Shown here: positions 1 to 9,787 of the stretch, piece by piece
Layout: every line of letters starts with the position of its first letter
How positions within the stretch are numbered: the first letter of the stretch is position 1
DNA from: an uncultured Collinsella sp.
Lineage (GTDB): Bacteria > Actinomycetota > Coriobacteriia > Coriobacteriales > Coriobacteriaceae
Direction: 5' to 3'
Assembly: GCA_959606065.1 (NCBI GenBank)
Contig: CAUHHV010000010.1
Span: 1 to 64,000, forward strand
DNA length: 64,000 bases
Translations under genes and position numbers: made by a program
Notes under the pieces: model-generated
Seen by the model: the letters and a program-made list of their open reading frames with translations, nothing else
Database searches by the model: none
What the model was told of the DNA's origin: nothing

Positions 1-674
1 TCGGCGAGCTGCACGGCGGCACCGCGCGCAACGTTATCGCCGGCACGGCCTACCTCGCCGGCACGGTGCGCACCTACGGCGATTCGACCCACGAGGAAAT
101 GCCGGAGCTCATGCGCCGCATCGTGGAGCATACCGCGGCCGCCTTGGGCGCCGAGGCAAAGCTCACCGACTACACCATCGCCAACTACAAGGTCGAAAAC
201 GATGCCGCCTCGAGCGAGCGCTGCCGCCAGGCAGTAATCAAATGCTTGGGCCCCACCGGCCAAGGCCATTACCGCGGCACGCTTTCGGGCGAGGATTTTT
301 CGGAGTACCTGCGCCGCGTACCGGGCGTGCTCGCCTTTGTAGGTACGCGCAACCCCAAGATTGGCGCCACGTACGCCCAACATTCCTGCTTCTACAAGAT
401 CGACGAGACTGTGCTGGCAAAGGGCTCCATGGTGGCCGCCCAGTATGCCATCGACTTTTTGGCCGAGCCCACACAAGAGGAGCTCGACGGCCCCGCGATC
501 ACCGCGGTCGCCGAAACCAACCCCGACCTGGCCGCCAAGTTGCGCTCTGCCAAGGCAACGACCGCCGAGGCTCGCGACGCCATCCATGACGCCCGCACGG
601 CACGCCATGCCGCGATCAAGGGCATCCACGATGCACGTGCCGCCGCTCGCCGCGAGGAGAAGCGCGGCGAGTAG
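1..674 (+). CDS. M20-family amidohydrolase/peptidase, C-terminal part (5' end outside window)
   Basis: The reading frame is open from base 3 and runs to a TAG at 672-674, so the start lies before the window. The peptide begins in the lid/dimerisation region (GGTARNVIAGTAYLAGTV, then RTYGD) typical of M20D amidohydrolases such as hippurate or N-acyl-amino-acid hydrolases. It continues through EDFSEYLRRVPG and the late metal-site region QHSCFYKIDE. These metal-dependent cytosolic enzymes cleave an acyl-amide bond; the substrate cannot be told here. After the catalytic domain there is an unusual tail of about 70 residues, rich in Ala, Arg, His and Glu with repeated HDAR units, which most family members lack. 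A hairpin terminator follows at 721-753. Confidence 0.85.
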   Translation, partial: GELHGGTARNVIAGTAYLAGTVRTYGDSTHEEMPELMRRIVEHTAAALGAEAKLTDYTIANYKVENDAASSERCRQAVIKCLGPTGQGHYRGTLSGEDFSEYLRRVPGVLAFVGTRNPKIGATYAQHSCFYKIDETVLAKGSMVAAQYAIDFLAEPTQEELDGPAITAVAETNPDLAAKLRSAKATTAEARDAIHDARTARHAAIKGIHDARAAARREEKRGE

Positions 675-720
675 TCGATTCGCGGCCATCTCGCAGTCAT
701 AGCCACATCGCGATATCAAA

Positions 721-753
721 GCGGGGGCGGACGTTTCGACACGTCCTCCCCCG
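721..753 (+). terminator. Hairpin terminator after the M20 gene
   Basis: The 13-base arms GCGGGGGCGGACG and CGTCCTCCCCCGC pair with one mismatch around an 8-base loop and are followed by TCATTTG. This is a moderate intrinsic terminator 46 bases past the stop codon. It lies between convergent genes and may serve both strands. Confidence 0.65.
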
Positions 754-814
754 CTCATTTGTCAAGCGCTATTTCTACCGTTTCTACCCCGTCCCCAAAT
801 GGCAGGTGGCAGGG

Positions 815-2089
<1,275 letters not shown>

Positions 2090-2238
2090 AGAATCATCCC
2101 TTCGTATCTTGAACGAATCATCTGGATCGCAAACGATGTCTTTGGCATCATTATCACCCAATGTGGGGACAAATACTCCAACATGACGCATTTGCAATGC
2201 GCAGGGCGCTATTCGATTGTTTGATGAGCTCGACCGCG

Positions 2239-3261
2239 TTAGTTCGTTCCGCGGAAACCCTTGCCGACGATCTCGGAGCTGTCGACAATCGTGATAAAGG
2301 CACCCGGATCGACTTCGCGCGCATAGCGGCGCAGTTGCACGGCCTCGCGACGGCTTAGCACGCTCATGATCACCGTCACGCACTTGCCCGAGAAAGCACC
2401 GTAGCCGCGGCTGATAGTCGCCGTACGGTTGAGATGCTTGACGATAAACTCCTCGACCTTAAGGGGCTCGGAGCAAATGACCGTGCAGACTTTACGCAGG
2501 TGGATGCTCTCGATGGCTTTGTCGACCACAAGCGTCTTGGCAAACAGGCCGAGCACGCAATACAGACCGACGCGCGGGCCGTACAAGAAGGCCGCGATGG
2601 TCACGATGCCGATATCGACCAGCAGCAGCGCACGGCCGATCTCAAGCGTCGTGCGGCGTTTGAGAATCATGGCGAGGATGTCCGTGCCGCCCGTCGAGGC
2701 ACCAATATCAAAGACGATGGCGCTGCCGAGCGCCGGCAGAATCACGGCAAAGCACAGGTCGAGCCACATATCGCCCGTCATCGAGACATCGGTCGGAATA
2801 AAGAGCTCAAACAGCGAAACATAGGCGGACAGCGCAAACGAGGCAAAGACACTCCACAGGATTGCCTTGCGCTCCAAAAAGATAAAGCCCAGAACGACCA
2901 GGACCGCATTGATAATCCACATAAAGACGCCGACGGGCAGGGTCGGGAACAGCGTGGACAGAATGACCGACACGCCCGAGGTGCCGCCAAAAGCAAAGTG
3001 ATTAGGGGTTTTAAACGCGACGATGGCAAAGGCCGTGAGGATCAGGCCCAAATTGAGCTCGGCAAAAAAGCGCGGAAAGCCCGGCTCCTGGCTGCGCTTG
3101 CGACCAGCGCGCTCGCCCCGCTCGATAACATCGCGATCGACCACGCGTTCCATCGGCACTACGGGAGGACGATGCACCTCCTCGGCAGCACGCGACGCCG
3201 CCTCTGCCGCAGCGGCCTCAATTGCCCATGCCTTGCTTTCTGTTTCGTGCTCGTCGGCCAT
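2239..3261 (-). CDS. YitT family membrane protein (DUF161 + DUF2179)
   Basis: A charged cytoplasmic N-terminus of about 85 residues (Ala/Glu-rich, then RKR) precedes five or six membrane segments that start at FFAELNLGLILTAFAIV. The family signatures TPNHFAFGGTSGVSVIL and FDIGASTGGTDILAMIL are present. A soluble DUF2179 domain closes the protein (KVCTVICSEPLKVEEF, then DPGAFITIVDSSEIVGKGF). YitT proteins are common in Firmicutes and Actinobacteria; their transport role is not established. The N-terminal extension is longer than usual. The product is 340 residues and its start ATG at 3261 is the first in the frame. Confidence 0.9.
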   Translation of the reverse strand: MADEHETESKAWAIEAAAAEAASRAAEEVHRPPVVPMERVVDRDVIERGERAGRKRSQEPGFPRFFAELNLGLILTAFAIVAFKTPNHFAFGGTSGVSVILSTLFPTLPVGVFMWIINAVLVVLGFIFLERKAILWSVFASFALSAYVSLFELFIPTDVSMTGDMWLDLCFAVILPALGSAIVFDIGASTGGTDILAMILKRRTTLEIGRALLLVDIGIVTIAAFLYGPRVGLYCVLGLFAKTLVVDKAIESIHLRKVCTVICSEPLKVEEFIVKHLNRTATISRGYGAFSGKCVTVIMSVLSRREAVQLRRYAREVDPGAFITIVDSSEIVGKGFRGTN

Positions 3262-3373
3262 TACGGCAACCCCTCGTTAACAATTTGGAAACAATGCGCC
3301 CATTAGAGTAACGCGGAACGTGGGGATTGCAACCCTTAGTTAGACGAGCGGTATGACTATATCGGGAGCGTAC

Positions 3374-3416
3374 AAAAACGGCCGGCCACGCTTTTGCTTG
3401 CGCGGTCGGCCGTTTA
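3374..3416 (-). terminator. Intrinsic terminator downstream of the Asp23 gene
   Basis: The arms AAACGGCCGGCC (3376-3387) and GGTCGGCCGTTT (3404-3415) form a 12-bp stem with one wobble. On the minus strand the stem is followed by a T run (GTTTTTGTA), so it ends transcription of the amaP-DUF2273-asp23 operon. Confidence 0.8.
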
Positions 3417-3427
3417 ATGTTTTCGCA

Positions 3428-3469
3428 GATAAAACCTGCCAAAACAAACCTGTCCCTTTTTGGAAGGTT
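3428..3469. repeat. Dispersed palindromic repeat, family A, copy 1
   Basis: The arms AAACCTGCCAAAA and TTTTTGGaAGGTT surround the centre AACCTGTCCC. The same unit recurs at 8284, 49689, 51959, 57642, 61208 and 62348. Here it merges with the TAA stop of the Asp23 gene (3468-3470). One arm carries a base change relative to the other copies. Confidence 0.85.
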
Positions 3470-3983
3470 ATTCGTGCTGGCTGGTGCGGTGCTCGTACTC
3501 CTCGGGGGTGATGACATCCTCGATGCGCAGGTTGACGCCCGCCACCTCAAGGCCAGTCATCGCGGCAAGGCGCTCGGTGACACGTGCCTTAACATCGTCA
3601 AAGATCGCGGGCGCATAGGCGCCGTACTCGATGATGACGGAGATGTTGACGACCACGCGATTATCGTCGGTGACCTCGACCGTCACGCCCTTGGTCAGAT
3701 TCTCGGCACCAAACTGCTCCTGCACAAAGTGCATGAGGTTACCCTTCATGCCCAGAACGTGCGGAACCTCGCGGGTGGCCATGGCAACGATCTTCTCGAT
3801 CACGCCGTTGGAATAGGTCAGCGAGTCCTCGGACTCATCCGCTTCCTCGTCGTCCTCATCCGTATCGGACTCGGCCTCGACGAGAGCCTCATCCTCGAGC
3901 GTCACATCCTCAGCTTCGGCGACGACCGCCTCGTTCTCCTCGAGCTCGGTATCGGCTACATCGACCTTCGTATTAAAAGCCAT
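3468..3983 (-). CDS. Asp23/Gls24 family envelope stress protein
   Basis: The first 75 residues are strongly acidic (Glu/Asp/Val-rich) and probably disordered. The Asp23 domain follows from about residue 82: TYSNGVIEKIVAMATREVP, VTVEVTDDNRVVVNISVIIE and VNLRIEDVITPEE. In Staphylococcus, Asp23 is a cytoplasmic protein tethered to the membrane by AmaP and linked to cell-envelope homeostasis. Here the amaP-like and DUF2273 genes sit directly upstream on the same strand, so a three-gene operon (4943 to 3468) is likely. The acidic extension is longer than in the staphylococcal protein. The product is 171 residues. Confidence 0.9.
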   Translation of the reverse strand: MAFNTKVDVADTELEENEAVVAEAEDVTLEDEALVEAESDTDEDDEEADESEDSLTYSNGVIEKIVAMATREVPHVLGMKGNLMHFVQEQFGAENLTKGVTVEVTDDNRVVVNISVIIEYGAYAPAIFDDVKARVTERLAAMTGLEVAGVNLRIEDVITPEEYEHRTSQHE

Positions 3984-4027
3984 GGTTCCTCCTTATGCCT
4001 GCCGCGGATGCGACAGTCGAATACATA

Positions 4028-4405
4028 TTAGCGGCCGCTAAACAGACGGCCGAAGAAGTTGACGATCCCGTTCTCGCCGTCGCGAATTTGGCCGATCACA
4101 GCGCCGATCAGCACGAAGAATGCAATGACGAGCGTGTCCCACAGGCCCAACGTGAGCACCAACACGGCGAGGATAAAGCCGGCGACGGCGCCGAGCGTGG
4201 TGTTGGGATGACGCACAGCATAGCTCCAGATGGCAGCGCCCGTACCCTTGATGAGACCCATAGCCTCGTCAAAATCCGCGGCTGCCGCGTCTTGTAACTC
4301 GGTTGCCTCTGCTTTGGAATCAACAGGTTCGCTCGCCGACGTGGCGCTCTGGTCAATCGTCAGGCGCGGCGTACGAGCGGTCTTATCTTGATTGGTATCA
4401 CTCAC
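4028..4405 (-). CDS. DUF2273 small membrane protein of the Asp23 operon
   Basis: The frame is open far upstream, but the start is taken as the GTG at 4405, which overlaps the last 8 bases of the amaP-like gene (stop 4398) and gives a 125-residue product. Residues 1-60 are polar. Two adjacent hydrophobic segments follow (GAVAGFILAVLVLTLG and TLVIAFFVLIGAVIG), then GQIRDGENGIVNFFGRLF, which matches DUF2273. Such proteins recur between amaP and asp23 genes and probably help anchor the Asp23 complex to the membrane. Translational coupling with the gene upstream is implied by the overlap. Confidence 0.85.
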   Translation of the reverse strand: MSDTNQDKTARTPRLTIDQSATSASEPVDSKAEATELQDAAAADFDEAMGLIKGTGAAIWSYAVRHPNTTLGAVAGFILAVLVLTLGLWDTLVIAFFVLIGAVIGQIRDGENGIVNFFGRLFSGR

Positions 4406-4943
4406 CGGAAACCTCCACGGTCTGGACGGTAGTCTTGGACGGCAAAAAACGGACACGCGCGGTCGTACCCGGCGTGCCGAGCATGGTGTCGCAGGCCTTC
4501 TCGATGCGCTGCTGCATCGCGGTAGCCAGAGATGCCACGTCCTTATCGTCAAGCGCGATAGCCTCGACCTTAAAACGGACGTGCGAATCGTCGGGGCCTT
4601 GGACGCGAGCCTCGACATGCTCGACCATCACGCGGTCGTCGCGCTCGGCAGCAACCCTGGCGCACGAAGAAAGCGCCGCAAGGGTAACCTCGATATTGCG
4701 CTCCCCCGCCGGATGCACGCAGGACGGCTCGCGACGGGCGAACATCAGGCGGAAAAAGCTCAGCAGTACGCCAAACGCCACGACGCCGGCGCACGCCGTC
4801 ACGACGATGCGCGGCATGGGGTCGCGCATCAGCAGCATAAAGCGATACGTATACGGCCCCCAAAACTGGCAGACAAGCGTACCCAGCGCCACGATGGTGG
4901 CGGCAAGATACACGATCGCTAGGGCTCGTTTGAGTACGCGCAC
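4398..4943 (-). CDS. AmaP-like membrane anchor for Asp23
   Basis: Two N-terminal membrane helices (about residues 7-27 and 45-68) form a hairpin. A soluble domain of about 110 residues follows, with RNIEVTLAALSSCARVAAER and a strand-rich part resembling the Asp23 fold. This is the layout of alkaline shock response membrane anchor proteins. It is the first gene of the operon with DUF2273 and asp23. The predicted role is to recruit Asp23 to the cytoplasmic face of the membrane. The product is 181 residues; the start ATG follows AAGGGAGCGCCGCGTGC. Confidence 0.85.
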   Translation of the reverse strand: MRVLKRALAIVYLAATIVALGTLVCQFWGPYTYRFMLLMRDPMPRIVVTACAGVVAFGVLLSFFRLMFARREPSCVHPAGERNIEVTLAALSSCARVAAERDDRVMVEHVEARVQGPDDSHVRFKVEAIALDDKDVASLATAMQQRIEKACDTMLGTPGTTARVRFLPSKTTVQTVEVSGE

Positions 4944-4993
4944 GCGGCGCTCCCTTCAAATCTCGGCTCTCGAAATGCAGAACGGTTCGCATC

Positions 4994-5042
4994 ATTATAA
5001 AAGAGCCGGGTCCGGTGCTCTACGCACGCGGATCCGGCTCAT
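4994..5042 (-). terminator. Intrinsic terminator after yebC
   Basis: On the minus strand GAGCCGGATCCG pairs with CGGACCCGGCTC (one mismatch) around a 13-base loop and is followed by TTTTATAAT. It lies 68 bases beyond the YebC stop codon. Confidence 0.8.
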
Positions 5043-5109
5043 CTATTCCACGAGGCTTGCATGCTCGCTTCATTATGCCCAGATATGCACGGCTCAATCC
5101 GTGCTGGCG

Positions 5110-5916
5110 CTACTCCTCCTCGAGGGCAGCGATGACCTCGTCGGTCATGTCCATGGTGCTGTAAACATCCTGGACGTCGTCGAGCTCCTCAAGACGGTCG
5201 ATGAGGCGCTGGACCTTCTTGGCGTCGGTACCAGAGACCTCGGTCGGGGTGGTCGGGACCATGGTGGTCTCGGAACCCTTGACATGGACGCCCTGCTCCT
5301 CGAGCGCCTTGGAGACAGCCATGACGTCGTTCGCAGCAGTCCAGACGATCCACTCCTCGCCGGCATCCTCGTAGTCCTCGCCACCGGCCTCGGCGATGGC
5401 CATCATGAACTCATCCTCGTCACCGGCAGCACCGTTGGCGATCATGGTCTCCTTCTTGGCGTTCTCGTCCAGGATCTCCTTGGCGACGACGATCTGGCCC
5501 TTGCGCTCAAACTGGAAGGCGACGGAGCCGGAGGTGCCCAGGTTGCCACCAGCGTGGGAGAAGGCGGAACGGACATCAGCGGCGGTACGGTTGCGGTTGT
5601 CGGTCAGGCAGTCGACGTAGACGGCGACACCGGCGGGACCGTAGCCCTCGTACACGATGTTCTCGTAGACGGCGGCGTCAGCACCCGAACCAAAAGCCTT
5701 GTCGATAGCGGACTTGATCTTGTCCTTAGGCATGGACTGAGCCTTGGCCTTGGCAACGGCAGCGGCGAGGCTGGCGTTGTTCTCGGGCAGCGGGTCACCG
5801 CCGAGACGGGCAGCAACAGTGATGTTGCGGCTGAGCTTGGAGAAGAGGGCGGAACGCTTGGCGTCCTGCGCGCCCTTACGATGCTTGGTTGTGGCCCACT
5901 TAGAGTGTCCGGACAT
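5110..5916 (-). CDS. yebC: YebC/PmpR family regulatory/translation factor
   Basis: The N-terminus MSGHSKWATTKHRKGAQDAKR is the family signature, followed by LFSKLSRNITVAARLGGDP and YEGYGPAGVAVYVDCLTDNRNRT. Three-domain YebC proteins bind nucleic acid and have been described both as transcription regulators and as ribosome-associated factors that help translate proline stretches. The protein is 268 residues, about 20-30 longer than most homologues because of an acidic insertion near residues 165-195 (GDEDEFMMAIAEAGGEDYED). It is a single gene with its own terminator downstream. Confidence 0.95.
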   Translation of the reverse strand: MSGHSKWATTKHRKGAQDAKRSALFSKLSRNITVAARLGGDPLPENNASLAAAVAKAKAQSMPKDKIKSAIDKAFGSGADAAVYENIVYEGYGPAGVAVYVDCLTDNRNRTAADVRSAFSHAGGNLGTSGSVAFQFERKGQIVVAKEILDENAKKETMIANGAAGDEDEFMMAIAEAGGEDYEDAGEEWIVWTAANDVMAVSKALEEQGVHVKGSETTMVPTTPTEVSGTDAKKVQRLIDRLEELDDVQDVYSTMDMTDEVIAALEEE

Positions 5917-6080
5917 ACGTGTCTCCTATCGGTTTCGACCTAAAGCCCAGCGCAGATGCTCGGGCAATATAAACAAACGTCGTTATGATATACCTACTAG
6001 CCTGCGAGATAAACCCCAAAATGAAGGCGTCGTGATGATGTCCCCTTTGGTGCAAAGAAACCTGACCCCAATGCACCAAG

Positions 6081-8264
6081 TTAGGACCAGAGGAGGTCGC
6101 TGCGGGTGATGGTGGCGCCGATGGCAAAGGGCATGCAGGCGATGACCGGATACAGGTAGCGCATATAGGTCGAGCCGTTGCAGGGGCCGATCAGGCACAC
6201 AGCGAGCACGCCCAGCAGCGGCACCCAAATGGCCAGCCCGCGCCGCGAATGACGACGTAGCAGATAGACCACCACGGTAATCATGATCCACACATAGGTG
6301 GCCGAGCTCATGGTGAGCGAAATAAACGGGATGCGCTGCACCGCCACACGGTACAGATTGATCAGGTGGTCGCACCAGCGCACTACGTTGCTATCGACCG
6401 GATGGAAGTCGAAGTACTTGAGGTTGTCGGGACGCGCCATGATCTCGGCACTGCGCGCGGTGCTGTAGACCCACGCATCGCGAGCGCTCGGATAAAAATA
6501 ACCATAGTAGTTATTGATAAGCGCCGAAATATAGCACTCGGGATCCTTCTTAAACATCTGGGCCCATACCGCAAAATAGGCATCGATGTCCTCCTGCGAG
6601 GCGTACTCGTTAAAGCAATTCTTGACGGCGTCGGACTTGTCGGGGTTGTAGCGGCGACCCAGATTCTCGTACTTGAGCACCCGATCGATCGCAGCGCGCT
6701 CCTCATCGGTTACCAAACCGTCGCAGGGCGCCTCCACGATGGTGCCGTCCTCCTTAACCGTAGGGTTGACGCCCGAGTTGAGGCCGTCGTGCTTTTGGAC
6801 GAAACGAGCCGTCTGCTGGAACGGAATCGAGAGGATTTCGCGCTTGGAACCGGGCGTAATGTCGTGCGCTGGCATAAAGACCTTGGTGAAGTACATATTA
6901 GAGGCAAGGCAGAGCGCGAGCACCGCGAGAACACCGACCCAGCGGAAACGCGGGATGGCGCCCGAAGGCGCAGCACCAGTCTGCTTGGCTGCACGACGAG
7001 CCACATGCACGTCCCATACGCAAAACGCCGCCGCGATTACGCATGCCGCCAGGGGAAACACCAGACCTCCATTGCGCAGGAACGTGGAACCCATGGAGCC
7101 CAGAGCGAGCAGCAGCCAGTCGTGGCGCGCAAAGAGCACGGGGGCTTTCTCGCCCGCTCGCTCGACATTGGCATCACGACGGGGCAAGCCACATGCCACG
7201 AGCTTGACGGTCTGTACCAGCAGCACCAAGAACGCGTCGGCAAAGAGCACGTCTTTGGTGAGCAACGCCGCGTAGTTAGAGAACATCGGCATAAACGCAA
7301 AGAACAGCAGGATCGCACCGCGAACCGGCAGACTCACGCCCAGTTTGCGGAGCGACGAAATGGAATAGGCCATGCAGGCAGCCGTGATGACGAACTGAGC
7401 ACAGGTATAGATGGCAAGACCCGCGTTAGCGCTGTTGAACAGCGAAAGCCCCAGTTGAACGCACGAGCCGATAATGGCCGTGTGCACTACGGGATGGTGC
7501 CCGTTGAGCAGCACGTTGGGGTTGAGCAGGCGTAGGTAGTCGCTCGTGCCGTTGGGATAGTTGAACCACTGACGAATCTGCGCACCCGTATCTCCCATAA
7601 AAAGGCCGGGCAGCGAAGCGATGAGCGTGGGCGCCCAGGCGATCATAAACACCAGGAAGGGCCCGGCAAAGGGATGGACCGAGAGCACGGCGTGAGCCAC
7701 ACGCCATATGCGGCCAAAGTGCGCCTCGGAAAACGGGATGCGCCGAGAGCTCAGCCAATCCAGGCACTCAAAGGCAAGGTAGAAGGCCACGATCGCTAGG
7801 AGCATCCAGCCCGCGCCGCCAATCCAGGCGCAGATGATGCGGGCCTTGTCGCCAAGAACAATCTCGGCCGAGTCGGTGAGGTCGTAGCTGCGGCCGAACA
7901 CCATGCAGATGGCGAAAAACAGCGACGGCAGAATAATCGATGGGCGCCAGGTGTCGCCACGGCCAAAGAACACGTAGCGAAACGGCAGCGTGAGCAGGCA
8001 GGCAAGCGCAAGCAGCATGACCGCGTCGGTATGGCCGGCAAATGAGAGGAGCACCTCGTAGCACACGTACAGCATGCCCGAGGCTTTGGGGTCAATCGCC
8101 AAGACTGCGTTGCTCGACACCGGGGCGGGATCGATGGAAAACGCTGTGGTCGCCAACAGCGCGAGCAGAAATGCGATGAGCGTCTGCTTGGCGGGGTAGC
8201 GCTTAAACCAGACGATGCGGGCAGCGTCGCGCGCAGCCGTTGTGGAGAGGTCGGAATCCTTCAC
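6081..8264 (-). CDS. Large polytopic membrane protein, DUF6020-like
   Basis: This 727-residue protein has about 12 hydrophobic segments spread from residue 28 to the C-terminus. Between them lies a soluble loop of about 150 residues (from KREILSIPFQQTARFVQKHD to YCG-free ISALINNYYGYFYP). The motifs NPNVLLNGHHPVVHTAIIG and FLRNGGLVFPL resemble the DUF6020 family found in Actinobacteria and Firmicutes, and more distantly GT-C type glycosyltransferases. A role in assembling surface glycans is possible but cannot be shown. The start ATG at 8264 follows GAAAGGCTTTC, and a family A repeat lies just upstream. No terminator was seen before yebC. Confidence 0.75.
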   Translation of the reverse strand: MKDSDLSTTAARDAARIVWFKRYPAKQTLIAFLLALLATTAFSIDPAPVSSNAVLAIDPKASGMLYVCYEVLLSFAGHTDAVMLLALACLLTLPFRYVFFGRGDTWRPSIILPSLFFAICMVFGRSYDLTDSAEIVLGDKARIICAWIGGAGWMLLAIVAFYLAFECLDWLSSRRIPFSEAHFGRIWRVAHAVLSVHPFAGPFLVFMIAWAPTLIASLPGLFMGDTGAQIRQWFNYPNGTSDYLRLLNPNVLLNGHHPVVHTAIIGSCVQLGLSLFNSANAGLAIYTCAQFVITAACMAYSISSLRKLGVSLPVRGAILLFFAFMPMFSNYAALLTKDVLFADAFLVLLVQTVKLVACGLPRRDANVERAGEKAPVLFARHDWLLLALGSMGSTFLRNGGLVFPLAACVIAAAFCVWDVHVARRAAKQTGAAPSGAIPRFRWVGVLAVLALCLASNMYFTKVFMPAHDITPGSKREILSIPFQQTARFVQKHDGLNSGVNPTVKEDGTIVEAPCDGLVTDEERAAIDRVLKYENLGRRYNPDKSDAVKNCFNEYASQEDIDAYFAVWAQMFKKDPECYISALINNYYGYFYPSARDAWVYSTARSAEIMARPDNLKYFDFHPVDSNVVRWCDHLINLYRVAVQRIPFISLTMSSATYVWIMITVVVYLLRRHSRRGLAIWVPLLGVLAVCLIGPCNGSTYMRYLYPVIACMPFAIGATITRSDLLWS

Positions 8265-8283
8265 AGTCCGAAAGCCTTTCTAG

Positions 8284-8326
8284 AAACCTGCCAAAAAGGG
8301 ACAGGTTTATTTTGGCAGGTTTTATC
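8284..8326. repeat. Dispersed palindromic repeat, family A, copy 2 (reverse orientation)
   Basis: AAACCTGCCAAAAAGGGAC and its partner arm TTTTGGCAGGTTTTATC, followed by TGGGGAAACG. It sits 20 bases upstream of the DUF6020-like gene's start rather than at a stop codon. The flank TGGGGAAACG is also present at the copies at 61208 and, inverted, 62348. Confidence 0.85.
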
Positions 8327-8362
8327 TGGGGAAACGTTACTGTTCTGTCATCGTTGCCCAGC

Positions 8363-8401
8363 AAACCACCACAAAGGTGCCTGTCCCCTTTGTGGTGGTT
8401 T
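8363..8401. repeat. Dispersed palindromic repeat, family B, copy 1 (likely lgt terminator)
   Basis: AAACCACCACAAAGG pairs with CCTTTGTGGTGGTTT around TGCCTGTCC. It lies 7 bases past the lgt stop on the minus strand and can act as its terminator. A second copy, with one shortened arm, is at 31833. Confidence 0.8.
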
Positions 8402-8407
8402 TGGTGG

Positions 8408-9229
8408 TTAGGCGTCGAGATAGATGCGCTGGGGTCGATTGCGGTGTCGGGCGAAGATGATGAGCACCAGGCCGGCGATCACGAGTGGCAGACTCAGCAG
8501 CTGACCCATCGTGATGACGCCGCCCAGCAGATAGCCAAGCTGGGCGTCGGGCACGCGCACGAACTCAACGAGGAAGCGGACGATGCCGTAGCCCATTACA
8601 AACACGCCCATAAACGTGCCCTGGGGCAACAGCGGCTTTTTGCGGCTGAGCACCTGCAGAATGCAGAAGAGCACGATGCCCTCTAGAAATGCCTCGTAGA
8701 GTTGGGAGGGATGGCGCGGCATATCGCCCGCAGTCCCGCCAAAGACCACACCCCAGGGCAGATCGGTCGGCTTGCCCCACAGCTCACCGTTGACAAAGTT
8801 GGCACAACGGCCCAGGCACAGGGCCAGCGGAGCGCCAATGACGGCAAGATCGGCCAACGTCCATGCATCGAGCTTATACATGCGGCACACGATGATGCCG
8901 CCCAAGATGCCGCCGACCAGGCCACCGTGGAAGCTCATGCCGCCCTCGTTGGTGGCAAAGATCTCGAGCGGGTGCGCCCAGTAGTAGCCGTCGCCGTAAA
9001 AGATGACGTAGAACAGACGGGCGCCAATGATAAGGCCAAAGACCACGCCGACCACGACACTCGTCAGGTCGTCAATCGTGATGCTAAAGCCCCAGCGACG
9101 CTGCGTGCGATACATGACGACCGCCGTGAGCGGGGCACCGACCACATAGGCCAGACCATACCAGTAAATCGTGATGGGCCCCGCCGAAATCGCGACGGGA
9201 TCAAGCATATGGTAGAAGTCGTTGAGCAT
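8408..9229 (-). CDS. lgt: Prolipoprotein diacylglyceryl transferase
   Basis: This enzyme transfers diacylglycerol from phosphatidylglycerol to the lipobox cysteine of prolipoproteins at the membrane. The motifs HGGLVGG, GRCANFVNGELWG, PSQLYEAFLEG and GIVRFLVEFVR are all present, including the essential His and Arg positions, and seven hydrophobic segments are visible. The start is placed at the ATG at 9229, preceded by GGAGGGTCGAC; the frame extends 20 codons further upstream without a ribosome site or homology. The product is 273 residues. The lipoprotein encoded at 31985 is a likely substrate. Confidence 0.97.
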   Translation of the reverse strand: MLNDFYHMLDPVAISAGPITIYWYGLAYVVGAPLTAVVMYRTQRRWGFSITIDDLTSVVVGVVFGLIIGARLFYVIFYGDGYYWAHPLEIFATNEGGMSFHGGLVGGILGGIIVCRMYKLDAWTLADLAVIGAPLALCLGRCANFVNGELWGKPTDLPWGVVFGGTAGDMPRHPSQLYEAFLEGIVLFCILQVLSRKKPLLPQGTFMGVFVMGYGIVRFLVEFVRVPDAQLGYLLGGVITMGQLLSLPLVIAGLVLIIFARHRNRPQRIYLDA

Positions 9230-9254
9230 GTCGACCCTCCTACTCCCTACATAC

Positions 9255-9293
9255 AAATGCGGCCGCGGGCCTTGCGCTCGCAGCCGCATATTT
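9255..9293 (-). terminator. Hairpin downstream of the NifU-like gene
   Basis: AAATGCGGCCGCGGG and the pairing arm CGCAGCCGCATATTT form a GC-rich hairpin in the 109-base gap between the NifU-like gene's stop and lgt on the minus strand. The tract after the stem on the minus strand (TTTGTATG) is moderately T-rich. Confidence 0.6.
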
Positions 9294-9338
9294 GGGCGTA
9301 ACGTCTATGCGGAGTATGCCGTCCGCAGCTTTCGCATC

Positions 9339-9617
9339 TTAGAACGGCGCGTACTCGTCGTACAGGTCGTCGGTCTCGCCGGAGGCATTAACCTGCTCGA
9401 CACGGGTAACGCCGGGCACATGCTCCTTGAGGATACGCTCGATACCCATGGACAGGGTCAGCGCGCTCATAGGGCAGCCGGCGCAGGCACCCTGCAGCTC
9501 CAGTTTGACGACGCCCTCGTCGTCGACGCCCACATACTCCATATCGCCGCCATCGGCCTGCAGGTTGGGGCGAATCTCTTCAAGAACCTTCTTAAGCAGC
9601 TCTTCGTTAACAGCCAC
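9339..9617 (-). CDS. NifU C-terminal-domain iron-sulfur scaffold protein
   Basis: This 92-residue protein consists of one NifU C-terminal (Nfu) domain. It begins LLKKVLEEIRPNLQADGGD and carries the CAGCP motif (CXXC) that binds a transient [4Fe-4S] cluster between two monomers. Its role is delivery of iron-sulfur clusters to client enzymes in the cytosol. The window encodes several likely clients (two radical SAM proteins and the activase). It stands alone, with a ribosome site GGAGCCCC directly before the ATG at 9617. Confidence 0.93.
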   Translation of the reverse strand: MAVNEELLKKVLEEIRPNLQADGGDMEYVGVDDEGVVKLELQGACAGCPMSALTLSMGIERILKEHVPGVTRVEQVNASGETDDLYDEYAPF

Positions 9618-9728
9618 AGGGGCTCCTTTCTCACAATAACGCGGGCACGCCCGCGGACAGGGGCTATGTTACTACAGCCATGTACCCGCTTAGGCGCCAG
9701 CCATGCGTGCGGACACGACTTTCACGAG

Positions 9729-9760
9729 CAGTCAATTTGGGACGGGGCTCTTTTGGCTGT
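9729..9760. repeat. Dispersed repeat containing AATTTGGGAC, copy 1
   Basis: The 32 bases from CAGTCAATTTGGGAC onward match the reverse complement of 11379-11410 at 27 of 32 positions (counted by eye). The repeat lies in the gap between the NifU-like and dCMP deaminase genes. Confidence 0.7.
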
Positions 9761-9787
9761 TTTGCCGCCAGCTGGCGTTGGCACGCG

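Noticed and set aside
4303..5943. 546-codon open frame on the + strand over the AmaP and YebC genes
   Set aside because: It lies antisense to three well-supported genes and has no domain features.
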